Assembly (NCBI RefSeq): GCF_900446695.1
Contig: NZ_UAVP01000003.1
Coordinates: forward strand, 1 to 64,000
Origin: Capnocytophaga sputigena
GTDB taxonomy: Bacteria; Bacteroidota; Bacteroidia; Flavobacteriales; Flavobacteriaceae
Length of the DNA stretch: 64,000 nucleotides
Reading direction: 5' to 3'
The notes beneath the pieces are model-generated. The model did no database searches. It was not told where the DNA came from and saw only the letters and a program-made list of their open reading frames with translations. This document shows, one piece after another, positions 1-8,463 of the stretch. A program made the translations under genes and the position numbers. How positions within the stretch are numbered: position 1 is the stretch's first letter; each line of letters begins with the position of its first letter.

Positions 1-42
1 AGTGGGGAGAATAAAGCCTACAAAAAACCAAAAGCCAAGTAA
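1..42 (+). CDS. 3' end of an upstream gene (partial)
   Basis: The first frame is open from base 1 to a TAA at 40-42 and encodes a lysine-rich tail (SGENKAYKKPKAK). Too little is present to name the protein. Genes ahead of OmpA-domain effectors in Bacteroidetes are often PAAR-like DUF4280 or VgrG proteins, but nothing in these 13 codons shows that. It reads in the same direction as the OmpA-domain gene that follows 136 bases later. Confidence 0.4.
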   Translation, partial: SGENKAYKKPKAK

Positions 43-178
43 TGATAGAAATACATAAGATAATACAACAAGTAAAACCTTGTTTCAATGTCAATTAGTA
101 CGTACTTAATCTGACATCTCAAAAAAAATGTTTTTCAAATAATACATAGAAGCTGTTTAAATTTCAAAAAAAGTAAAA

Positions 179-3028
179 ATGTCTAAAGGAGTAAAACGTA
201 TAAAAATAATAAAAGGAGCCTATACCCCTAAAACAGAGGTTTTAGGTGAAAAAATTACGGTAAATTTCGATCAAAACAACAAAGAAATCCTTTTCCTTGT
301 TTCGGAGTGGTTTGAGCATACTACTCCTAAAGAAAAACAAGGACAAGTAAGGTGGTTTGTACAAAACGAAAATAGAACAATTCTCAAAAAAGAAGTACTA
401 CCTTCTTCATCCCCTTTCCATTTTACAATAGAAAAAAAACTCTGCGGAAATTATCTCTTCTATGTGGAGGCTAGTCTCTCTGATAATAGAGCTAATAAGG
501 GCAACACAGGAGTATACATCCAAGGAAAGTGCCAAGCTAAAATTATAAGTTCCAAATGGGCAAGAGAATCTGAAGGGAAAAGTATTAAAAATAATAATAA
601 GCAAGACTATATTTGTTATGGACACCCTGTCTTTTTGCATTTAGAAACCGAAGGATTAAACAATCACAACTTAACAATAGAAATATGGAATAATAGACGT
701 TTCCTTTTTGAGGATGAAAAAATTTACTCCTATTCCAATGTTATGGTTAATGAAGGAAGAGTAATCTTAGCAATATTAGATACCTTCAAATGGAAGAGTA
801 GAGTTAAGGGTGTGATGTTAGATGTAGAAGAATTTTTTATCAAAGTAAAAGATAATGCTACAGGAAAATACATCAAAGATGATAGAAATCAAGAAGTCCA
901 CGCTATTTTTCTGAATGTAAAAAATAAAATAGTTTCCACAAAAACAGAGCCTCCCAAAAATATAACACCTTCTAAAGTAGGTAAACTCGATAAAAATGCA
1001 AAAAGTAACCACATTTGCAAGTTTAAAGAAATTACTATAAAAGACAATGATGAGTATTTTTCAGTTTTTAAAGAAGGAAAAACACCTTTGAAAAAAGTTT
1101 CTTCTGAAAACAAAACAGTAAAATCTAATGTATATTTTGATTTTGATAAATCTAATATACGTTCAGATGCTAAGAACACATTAGATGGACTATTGAATTT
1201 CTTGTGTTTCAATCAGCATTTAAATATGGTGCTCACTGGTCACGCCGATGATAGAGGCTCTTTAGATTACAATCAAGCCTTATCTGAAAGAAGAGCGCAA
1301 GCCGTAAAAGATTTCTTTATAGCAGGTGGATTAGACCCTAATAGAATTAAAATTTCTGGAGAAGGGGAAGGTAATCCTGCCGTAAAAGGAAATACAGAAG
1401 AAGCTTACCAGAAAAATCGCCGCGTAGAAATTGATTTCCGCTATTTAGAATACAATCAAGATGCTTTGATATACGAAACCATAGCAGGTAACTCTCTAAA
1501 ATATAAAAAACTCGAAATAAAAATTGGCGAATGGTCTGATAAAGCTTGCTTTAGAAATCCTAAACACCAAAAAAATACCGTAATAGTAAAAAAATTTGGA
1601 CAGGTTGTAGCCACAAAAAAAGAAAGTCAATTTTCTCAATTGGTTTTCGCCAAACATGAAAATTTCCCTAACAACTATTTCTATTTGTTAGTAGATTTCC
1701 TAAACCCTAAGGCTATTATCTATACCTCCGAAGCCTATCATATCAACAGTTGTGCCTATTTTGCCAATCCTAACAAAGCTACATTAGAGGTAAGAACCTA
1801 CCCCGATGTGGTGTGGATAGGGCATTTCCAGTATAACTATGGAAAAGAAAAACCAAGCTATTACTTCCACCAAAAAGAACAGTTTAGTGATTTAACCATA
1901 GGAATTACCGACGTTCTAAATGAACTAAGACAAAGTGTCTTTTATAAAATTTTCGAAATCATTAGTCCTTTAGGATTCATTTTAGCTGACTCGATACTGG
2001 ACTATATAGAAGAACAAGCTAAAGACTTTGTCTATGGCTTACACACAATTCACAACCGCACCTTAGAGAAAAAAGGAACAAAAGTTTCTTTAGTAGGTAA
2101 GCAAACTAATATTATCAAAGAAACTAGCTATACTAGGTATCTAGCTGCTGCTGCTATATATGAACTAGTAGCAATTGGTATAATTATAGATTTATTGCTT
2201 ATCTACCTCACACGAGGAAAGAATTTGGGAAATAAACTCAAAAAAATCTCTAAAATGGTACGAAATGGGAAAGCTGTGCTTAAAAAGTTAGACGATGCAG
2301 GTGTAGAGTTTATCCCGCCTTCTATAGCCATTAATGCTGGAATGTACTACCAAAAACAAGAAAATGGAAAAGTAGCTTTAATCTACGAAGCAAACCTAAA
2401 AGCAGACCCCGTATTGGCAGTGAATTTCAAGCGAGAGTTTAATTTGTTAGAGCTGCTTCAAAAAGGAAGAGATATCAAGAATGCCAAATACCCTAAAGCA
2501 AATGAAAATAAGGAGAACAACAAGCTTATTGTCGAAAATTTCAAGGAAAAGAACGTATTCAATATCATAGGAAATATCGAAATACGTGGGGATTTAATAT
2601 TCGAAGACAACGTGCGTTACAATATGCTTACCAATACCTATACCTTCGATGAGAAAATGCAAAACCTAAAAACAACTGCTAAAAACGAACGCACTTTAAC
2701 AGGAAAAATAACTTTCAAAGCTATGATTAAAGGTAGGATGGAGGCTGAATTTTTTTTCACTAAAGTTGAAGCAGAGGCAGGAGCTGAGATAAATGGAGAG
2801 GCAAGTCTAAAACTGAAGTATGGTGTAAACAAAGAAGAAAACAAAAGTTTTTTTGTAGACTTGTCTTTACATTGTTCAAGCATAAAAGGTACTTATTGGG
2901 GAAAAATAAAAGCTAAGAGTTATCTTTTTGGAGATATTATTGATGAGTCAAAATATGTACCATTTACGCTAATTGAAAAATTTGATCTCCCTATTTCTAA
3001 AATTGAATTATTTAAATCTCAAGCATAA
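179..3028 (+). CDS. Large OmpA-domain protein, probable secreted effector or cell-contact protein
   Basis: This 949-residue protein has no N-terminal signal peptide. Residues 1-250 are beta-rich and Ig-like in character. Residues about 318-425 form an OmpA C-terminal peptidoglycan-binding domain, seen in YFDFDKSNIR, LTGHADDRG and NRRVEIDF. A strongly hydrophobic segment at about 655-677 could be a membrane helix. The last 150 residues are an alternating, beta-rich region with a GAEINGEASLKLKYG stretch. Soluble OmpA-domain proteins of this layout occur next to Bacteroidetes type VI (subtype iii) PAAR/VgrG genes; that link is inference because no secretion gene lies in the window. The stop overlaps the start of the first lipoprotein (TAATG), which suggests translational coupling and an effector-immunity relation. 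No catalytic motif was recognised in the C-terminal half. Confidence 0.75.
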   Translation: MSKGVKRIKIIKGAYTPKTEVLGEKITVNFDQNNKEILFLVSEWFEHTTPKEKQGQVRWFVQNENRTILKKEVLPSSSPFHFTIEKKLCGNYLFYVEASLSDNRANKGNTGVYIQGKCQAKIISSKWARESEGKSIKNNNKQDYICYGHPVFLHLETEGLNNHNLTIEIWNNRRFLFEDEKIYSYSNVMVNEGRVILAILDTFKWKSRVKGVMLDVEEFFIKVKDNATGKYIKDDRNQEVHAIFLNVKNKIVSTKTEPPKNITPSKVGKLDKNAKSNHICKFKEITIKDNDEYFSVFKEGKTPLKKVSSENKTVKSNVYFDFDKSNIRSDAKNTLDGLLNFLCFNQHLNMVLTGHADDRGSLDYNQALSERRAQAVKDFFIAGGLDPNRIKISGEGEGNPAVKGNTEEAYQKNRRVEIDFRYLEYNQDALIYETIAGNSLKYKKLEIKIGEWSDKACFRNPKHQKNTVIVKKFGQVVATKKESQFSQLVFAKHENFPNNYFYLLVDFLNPKAIIYTSEAYHINSCAYFANPNKATLEVRTYPDVVWIGHFQYNYGKEKPSYYFHQKEQFSDLTIGITDVLNELRQSVFYKIFEIISPLGFILADSILDYIEEQAKDFVYGLHTIHNRTLEKKGTKVSLVGKQTNIIKETSYTRYLAAAAIYELVAIGIIIDLLLIYLTRGKNLGNKLKKISKMVRNGKAVLKKLDDAGVEFIPPSIAINAGMYYQKQENGKVALIYEANLKADPVLAVNFKREFNLLELLQKGRDIKNAKYPKANENKENNKLIVENFKEKNVFNIIGNIEIRGDLIFEDNVRYNMLTNTYTFDEKMQNLKTTAKNERTLTGKITFKAMIKGRMEAEFFFTKVEAEAGAEINGEASLKLKYGVNKEENKSFFVDLSLHCSSIKGTYWGKIKAKSYLFGDIIDESKYVPFTLIEKFDLPISKIELFKSQA

Positions 3029-4038
3029 TGAAAAAAGCAATATTAACACTATTTTTATTACTCAGCTTACAAAGCTGTTTACAAAAAAAAGAAACTATGA
3101 TAACACAAAATCCAAACATTACCGCCGATAATCTCGTTGAAGAGATTGCAAAACAAGTAAAACACTATCCATCTGAGAAAGTATATAAAATCAGATATTC
3201 AAATGACAATTGTTATTTCGAAATGTTTGTGGATGGGATTAGAGTTCATAAGCTTTTTGTAAGAGGAGGTAGCACAGCAGTAGAGGTAAGTAATTTGTTA
3301 TTTCACTCGGGGAAACATACAATTTCTTATAAAATGTATCCTCTCTATACCTTAGAAGAGGAAGGAAAAATTGTTAAACAAAATACTCTTGTAGACAAGT
3401 CTTATGTAACACTTGAGGTATGTTCTTATGATTTAAAGAATGAAGAGGCAGAAGATATTTCTTATGCAGAATATGCCACTCCCAATATAGCTACTAAAAA
3501 CGCTCAAGGAGATACCATTTATAAGTTTGCTGGCGCTGGTAAAACTTATTACGAAGGGAGTTTTGAAGTAGAATTGGATGTTCCTTATCAGCTACAACCT
3601 CCTTTTGCAACAGCACAAGATTTGCGCAAAATGGATCAAAAACTACTAATGACCAAATTGTTAGCCAAATACAAAGAAGTATGGCAAATCTATAAAAATA
3701 GAGAACTTGATAATATTGCAAGATTAGAGTTTGATAACTTAAAACATTATGCAATTTCTAATTATGAAACCAAAGAAACTATAGCAGAGGACTGGGAAGT
3801 TTTTTATAATGTTTTTAAAAGTAATAATACTTTAGAGATGCAGCCCTTAGAAAATTACAAGTTAGAGTTTTTTGCAGACGGGAAATTAGTAGCCTTAATG
3901 TTAGATACTAAAGATAATCGCTTTAGAGGTAACACAGCACTTTGGGCAAAGGTGGATTACGAAGGTGGAATACGTCCCTTATTCTTAAATAAGTATTTCT
4001 ATATTCCTCAAGGCGAAACGGAATTTAAAGTGTATTGA
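3028..4038 (+). CDS. Tandem-array lipoprotein, copy 1 (putative immunity protein)
   Basis: This 336-residue lipoprotein begins with a short signal peptide and lipobox ending LQSC, so it should be anchored in a membrane facing the periplasm or surface. The family is not one I can name. Copies 1-4 share NITADNLVEEIAKQV near the N-terminus, a YPLYTLEE segment, a very conserved block from QPPFATAQDLRKMDQ to QIYKNRE, and the C-terminal YFYIPQGETEFKVY. Copy 1 differs in its signal peptide and lacks the glycine-rich GRG insert of the others. Its ATG overlaps the stop of the OmpA-domain gene by one base. The role as an immunity protein is inferred from this coupling and from multicopy diversification. 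Confidence 0.7.
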   Translation: MKKAILTLFLLLSLQSCLQKKETMITQNPNITADNLVEEIAKQVKHYPSEKVYKIRYSNDNCYFEMFVDGIRVHKLFVRGGSTAVEVSNLLFHSGKHTISYKMYPLYTLEEEGKIVKQNTLVDKSYVTLEVCSYDLKNEEAEDISYAEYATPNIATKNAQGDTIYKFAGAGKTYYEGSFEVELDVPYQLQPPFATAQDLRKMDQKLLMTKLLAKYKEVWQIYKNRELDNIARLEFDNLKHYAISNYETKETIAEDWEVFYNVFKSNNTLEMQPLENYKLEFFADGKLVALMLDTKDNRFRGNTALWAKVDYEGGIRPLFLNKYFYIPQGETEFKVY

Positions 4039-4039
4039 T

Positions 4040-5047
4040 ATGAAGCATTGGTTCCTTTGGGGCTTTGTGTTGCTAATGTTCTATAGCTGTTCAAGCCCCA
4101 CCCCCGTAAATCAAAATCCAAACATCACCGCCGATAATCTCGTTGAAGAGATTGCAAAACAAGTAAAGCACTATCCATCTGAAAAAGTGTACAAAATCAG
4201 ATATTCAAATGACAATTGTTATTTTGAAATGTTTGTGGATGGTATTAGAGCTTACAAACTTCCAGGAAGGGGAGTTATTGGTAGTACAGCAGTAGAGGTA
4301 AGTGAATTATTATTTCACTCGGGGAAACATACAATTTCTTATAAAATGTACCCTCTCTATACCTTAGAAGAAAGGGGAGTAACCACTACACAAAACACTC
4401 TTGTAGACAAGTCTTATGTAACACTTGAGGTATGTTCTTATGATTTAAAGAACGAAGAAGCTGCGGATATTTCTTATGCAGAGGAATATGTCACTCCCAA
4501 TATAGCAATTAAAAACGCTCAAGGAGATACCATTTATAAGTTTGCAGGCGCTGGTAAAACTTATTACGAAGGGAGTTTTGAAGTAGAGTTGGATGTTCCT
4601 TACCAGCTACAACCTCCTTTTGCAACAGCACAAGATTTGCGCAAAATGGATCAAAAACTACTAATGACCAAATTGTTAGCCAAATACAAAGAAGTATGGC
4701 AAATCTATAAAAACAGAGAAATTAACAATATCGCAAGATTAGAGTTTGATATGTTGAAAGATTATGCAGTTTCACATTACGCTACAAAGGAAGTCATAAA
4801 GAAAAATTGGGAATATCTTTATGATAACTACAAGAACACTTCTTTTGAGATGCAACCTATAACAAATTACAAATTAGAGTTTTTTGCAGATGGTAAATTA
4901 GTAGCCTTAATGTTAGATACTAAAGATAACAAGATTCGTGGCAATACAGCACTTTGGATAAAATTAAAAGACGAGGAAAACACTCCCGTCTTTTTCAATA
5001 GGTATTTCTATATTCCTCAAGGCGAAACAGAATTTAAAGTGTATTGA
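4040..5047 (+). CDS. Tandem-array lipoprotein, copy 2
   Basis: This 335-residue paralogue follows copy 1 after a single base. Its signal peptide ends in FYSC, followed by SSPTPVNQN, a linker shared by copies 2-5. The central block around QPPFATAQDLRKMD is identical in protein and nearly identical in DNA to the other copies. Differences cluster at residues about 65-80 (the KLPGRGVIG loop) and 235-270 (KDYAVSHYATKEVI), and near the end. This mosaic pattern indicates duplication followed by gene conversion with local diversification. Function is unknown; immunity or decoy is inferred from context. Confidence 0.7.
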   Translation: MKHWFLWGFVLLMFYSCSSPTPVNQNPNITADNLVEEIAKQVKHYPSEKVYKIRYSNDNCYFEMFVDGIRAYKLPGRGVIGSTAVEVSELLFHSGKHTISYKMYPLYTLEERGVTTTQNTLVDKSYVTLEVCSYDLKNEEAADISYAEEYVTPNIAIKNAQGDTIYKFAGAGKTYYEGSFEVELDVPYQLQPPFATAQDLRKMDQKLLMTKLLAKYKEVWQIYKNREINNIARLEFDMLKDYAVSHYATKEVIKKNWEYLYDNYKNTSFEMQPITNYKLEFFADGKLVALMLDTKDNKIRGNTALWIKLKDEENTPVFFNRYFYIPQGETEFKVY

Positions 5048-5048
5048 T

Positions 5049-6062
5049 ATGAAGCATTGGTTCCTTTGTGTCTTTGTGTCAGTAGTTTTTCATAGCTGCT
5101 CACAACCCACCCCCGTAAATCAAAATTCAAACATCACTGCTGACAATCTCGTTGAAGAAATTGCAAAACAAGTAAAGCACTATCCTTCTGAGAGAATTTA
5201 TGGACTTGGCTACTCTAATAACAATTGTTATTTTGATATGTTTATCAATGACATTAAGGTTCATACATTTCCTGGTAGAGGATTGATTGGTAGTACAGCA
5301 GTAGAGGTAAACCAATTGCTACCCCATTCAGGAAAATATACAATTTCCTACAAAATGTATCCTCTCTATACCTTAGAAGAAGAAGGAAAAACTGTTACAC
5401 TAAACACCCTTGTAGACAGCTCTTATGTAGCACTTGATGTCTATTCTTATAATTTAAAAGATAAAAACGAAGGAGATATCTTTTATGCAAAATATGGTAC
5501 GCCTAATATAGCAATTAAAAACGCCCAAGGAGACACCATTTATAAGTTTGCAGGTGCTGGTAAAACTTATTACGAAGGGAGTTTTGAAGTAGAATTGGAA
5601 GTTCCTTACCAGCTACAACCTCCTTTTGCAACAGCACAAGATTTGCGCAAAATGGATCAAAAACTATTAATGACCAAATTGTTAGCCAAATACAAAGAAG
5701 TATGGCAAATCTATAAAAACAGAGAACTTGACAATATCGCAAGATTAGAATACGATAGTTTGAAAGATTTGTTTATTTCTCATTATGCCACCCCAAAAAC
5801 TATAAAGGAGAATTGGGCAGTAATTTACGACAACTATAAAAATGGGACTTTTGAAATACAGCCCATAGAGAATTACAAATTAGAGTTTTTTGCAGATGGA
5901 AAATTAGCAGCCTTAATGTTAGATACTAAAGATAACAAGATTCGTGGCAATACAGTGCTTTGGGCAAAACTAATATATGAAAATGGAGAGTTTGGTATGC
6001 CCGTCTTTTTCAATAGGTATTTCTACATCCCTCAAGGCGAAACAGAATTTAAAGTGTATTAA
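5049..6062 (+). CDS. Tandem-array lipoprotein, copy 3
   Basis: This 337-residue lipoprotein starts one base after copy 2 and has the same MKHWFL signal peptide ending HSC. It carries the family core and C-terminal YIPQGETEFKVY. Variable patches differ from its neighbours: KVHTFPGRGLIG near residue 75, KDLFISHYATPKTIKENW near 240, and an insertion (IYENGEFGMP) before the last strand. It should form one operon with the other copies and the OmpA-domain gene. Confidence 0.7.
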   Translation: MKHWFLCVFVSVVFHSCSQPTPVNQNSNITADNLVEEIAKQVKHYPSERIYGLGYSNNNCYFDMFINDIKVHTFPGRGLIGSTAVEVNQLLPHSGKYTISYKMYPLYTLEEEGKTVTLNTLVDSSYVALDVYSYNLKDKNEGDIFYAKYGTPNIAIKNAQGDTIYKFAGAGKTYYEGSFEVELEVPYQLQPPFATAQDLRKMDQKLLMTKLLAKYKEVWQIYKNRELDNIARLEYDSLKDLFISHYATPKTIKENWAVIYDNYKNGTFEIQPIENYKLEFFADGKLAALMLDTKDNKIRGNTVLWAKLIYENGEFGMPVFFNRYFYIPQGETEFKVY

Positions 6063-6067
6063 TCATA

Positions 6068-7078
6068 ATGAAACATATCATCTTTACCCTTTTAGTTTTA
6101 ACAGCTTTTTATAGCTGCTCACAACCCACCCCCGTAAATCAAAATCCAAACATCACCGCCGATAATCTCGTCGAAGAGATTGCAAAACAAGTAAAACACT
6201 ATCCATCTGAGAAAATTTATGGGATTGACTACTCTAATGACAATTGTTATTTTGATATGTTTATTGATAATATTAAAGTCCCCTACAATCGTGGTCGAGG
6301 GATAATTACAGGTGGAGCAATAGATGTAAACGAATTGCTACCTCATTCAGGAAAATATAGAATTTCCTACAAAATGTATCCTCTCTATACCTTAGAAGAA
6401 AGAGGAGTAACCATTACACAAAACACCCTTGTAGACAAGTCTTATGTAACACTTAAAGTTAAATCGTATGATTTAAAGAATGAAGAGGCAGAAGATATTC
6501 TTTATGCAGAATATACTACTCCCAATATAGCTATTAAAAACGCTCAAGGAGATAGCATTTCTTATAAGTTTGCTGGCTCTGGTAAAACTTATTATGAAGG
6601 GAGTTTTGAAGTAGAAGTAGACCTACCTTACCAACTACAGCCCCCTTTTGCAACAGCACAAGATTTGCGCAAAATGGATCAAAAACTACTAATGACCAAA
6701 TTGTTAGCCAAATACAAAGAAGTATGGCAAATCTATAAAAACAGAGAACTTGACAATATCGCAAGAATAGAGTTTGATAACTTAAAAAATCTGTTTGTTT
6801 CTACTTATGCTGATATAGAAACAATAAGGGAAAATTGGAACGCTTATTATGAAATTTATAAAAAAGCTCCTTTAGAGATGCAGCCTATAGCAAATTATAA
6901 GTTAGAGTTTTTTGCAGATGGTAAGTTAGTAGCCTTAATGTTAGATACTAAAGATAATAATTTGCGTGGCAATACAGCACTTTGGGCAAAGATAGAATAT
7001 GAAGGTGATATACATCCTTTATTTTTCAATAGTTATTTCTACATTCCTCAAGGCGAAACAGAATTTAAAGTATATTAA
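6068..7078 (+). CDS. Tandem-array lipoprotein, copy 4
   Basis: This 336-residue lipoprotein begins five bases after copy 3. Its signal peptide (MKHIIFTLLVLTAFYSC) resembles neither copy 1 nor the MKHWFL type, but the mature part rejoins the family at QPTPVNQNPNITADN. The loop near residue 75 reads PYNRGRGIITGG and the region near 240 reads KNLFVSTYADIETIREN, again unlike the other copies. It is the last complete member of the array. Confidence 0.7.
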   Translation: MKHIIFTLLVLTAFYSCSQPTPVNQNPNITADNLVEEIAKQVKHYPSEKIYGIDYSNDNCYFDMFIDNIKVPYNRGRGIITGGAIDVNELLPHSGKYRISYKMYPLYTLEERGVTITQNTLVDKSYVTLKVKSYDLKNEEAEDILYAEYTTPNIAIKNAQGDSISYKFAGSGKTYYEGSFEVEVDLPYQLQPPFATAQDLRKMDQKLLMTKLLAKYKEVWQIYKNRELDNIARIEFDNLKNLFVSTYADIETIRENWNAYYEIYKKAPLEMQPIANYKLEFFADGKLVALMLDTKDNNLRGNTALWAKIEYEGDIHPLFFNSYFYIPQGETEFKVY

Positions 7079-7079
7079 T

Positions 7080-7274
7080 ATGAAGCATTGGTTCCTTTGG
7101 GTCTTTGTGTTGCTAGCTTTTCAAAGTTGTTCAAGCCCCACCCCCATAAATCAAAATCCAAACATCACTGCCGATAATCTCGTTGAAGAGATTGCAAAAC
7201 AAGTAAATCACTATCCTTCTGAGAGAATTTATGTAGTAGAGTATAACAGTATTCAAGTCATAAAGGTAACTTGA
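7080..7274 (+). pseudogene. Tandem-array lipoprotein, copy 5, truncated
   Basis: The fifth copy begins two bases after copy 4 with the MKHWFL signal peptide (lipobox FQSC). It follows the family for about 52 residues (NITADNLVEEIAKQVNHYPSE), then diverges at about base 7246 into an unrelated tail (SIQVIKVT) and stops at 7274, leaving 64 of about 336 residues. The start was placed at 7080 because an in-frame start further upstream lies inside copy 4. The break coincides with the left edge of the DUF3800/nuclease module, so insertion or deletion there removed the rest. Confidence 0.75.
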
Positions 7275-7319
7275 TTTTAGATTTAAAATGCTTCAATTTT
7301 GTTCATTACACCAAAAGCT

Positions 7320-8432
7320 ATGAGTTACACAGAATTATACAAAACTATAAAAGAGAACACTCTTATTCAAGGAGGAAGTATAGAACATCTTGAAAGAAAA
7401 GAAACTCTATACTATGATGAAACTGAAAATGTAAAGCATTTGATCATTAAAAATGGATCTCTCAATGCAAAATTTGATACAGTATTTGTACTTGGAGGTA
7501 TTCAAGCTGAGGATACAATTTCTATTGAAAGTCTTAAATCAAGACTTGGAAAACAACCTACAACAGAACTTAAGGCAACAAATGACTTAAAAGGTGATTT
7601 TATTGCAATTCTGAGAAAAGATAATTTCCGTCAGATTTTAGAGTTGATACAAGAAAAAAAATGGCACATTCATTTCAGTGCTGCGCAAATCCTATACTAT
7701 GCTTTTGTAGATATTGTAGATTCTATAGAGGGTACTGAAATACGGTCTAGGGAATTTAAGGCTGAATTATATCAAGTGCTAAAAAAAGACTGTAGAAAAA
7801 CCGTAGAACATTTTAAAAAGTATAAATATCCAAATATAAAGGACTCAGAAAAAGAAGAATTTTTAGAGGGCATAATAAGAATGATAGAAGAACAAATTAA
7901 AGAGTCAGCATCAAAATACTTGACAAATCCTTTATTAATGTCATTGAAAAAACTTATCTGTACAGCTAAAAGACAAAAAGAGCTTACTTTTATCCAAAAG
8001 GAGGAGACTGGTACATGGGTAGAGTCTTTTATTCAATTCTACAGGCAAGAAATTATAAAATTCCATAGAAAGAATTTAATATTTGATGAAGAAAAACAAG
8101 TACAGAGAGGACTCAAGGAAGAGGATCTTGAAATAAATAGGAAACTTTTAACTAATTATAGTTTTATAGATTCTAAAACAAATGCAATGATACAGGTATC
8201 TGATTATGTAGTTTCTATAATTAAAAAGTACATAATGTTTCTTGACAGAACAGAGTTAGAGATTGAACAAGATATCAAAAACTTTGATGATATACAAAAA
8301 AGAAACTATGTTCTTTTGAATACTATTCTTAAAGATTCTTTAGACTATAACCCTTTGTTTCTGAATTTTACTGTTTGTTTGTACACTTACAAAAAAATTA
8401 TGAAGTATATAAAAGAATATAGTTGTAAGTGA
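7320..8432 (+). CDS. DUF3800-type (RNase H-fold) protein
   Basis: This 370-residue protein has features of the DUF3800 family, predicted RNase H-like nucleases common on mobile elements. An acidic strand at residues 30-36 (LYYDETEN) stands where the family has YxDESG. It is followed by FVLGGIQ at about 56-62 and a C-terminal FIDSKT...IQVSDYV at about 281-296, matching the family's second acidic cluster and 'ADL' helix. The middle is helical and lysine-rich. ATG 7320 is preferred over an in-frame TTG at 7299. The gene is far more AT-rich than the core genome and lies 31 bases ahead of the 661-aa nuclease-like gene on the same strand, so the two probably act together. Family assignment is by motif only and is moderately sure. 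Confidence 0.6.
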   Translation: MSYTELYKTIKENTLIQGGSIEHLERKETLYYDETENVKHLIIKNGSLNAKFDTVFVLGGIQAEDTISIESLKSRLGKQPTTELKATNDLKGDFIAILRKDNFRQILELIQEKKWHIHFSAAQILYYAFVDIVDSIEGTEIRSREFKAELYQVLKKDCRKTVEHFKKYKYPNIKDSEKEEFLEGIIRMIEEQIKESASKYLTNPLLMSLKKLICTAKRQKELTFIQKEETGTWVESFIQFYRQEIIKFHRKNLIFDEEKQVQRGLKEEDLEINRKLLTNYSFIDSKTNAMIQVSDYVVSIIKKYIMFLDRTELEIEQDIKNFDDIQKRNYVLLNTILKDSLDYNPLFLNFTVCLYTYKKIMKYIKEYSCK

Positions 8433-8463
8433 TAGAGAATGTGAATTTTTGTATAATAATTAA

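Noticed and set aside
42-98. An 18-codon ORF whose ATG overlaps the stop of the partial gene at the left edge
   Set aside because: Too short and without a recognisable sequence. It might be a remnant of a gene lost before the OmpA-domain gene, but nothing supports calling it.
7299-7320. Use of the TTG at 7299 as the start of the DUF3800 protein
   Set aside because: An in-frame ATG at 7320 gives a more normal start, and the seven extra residues have no support.
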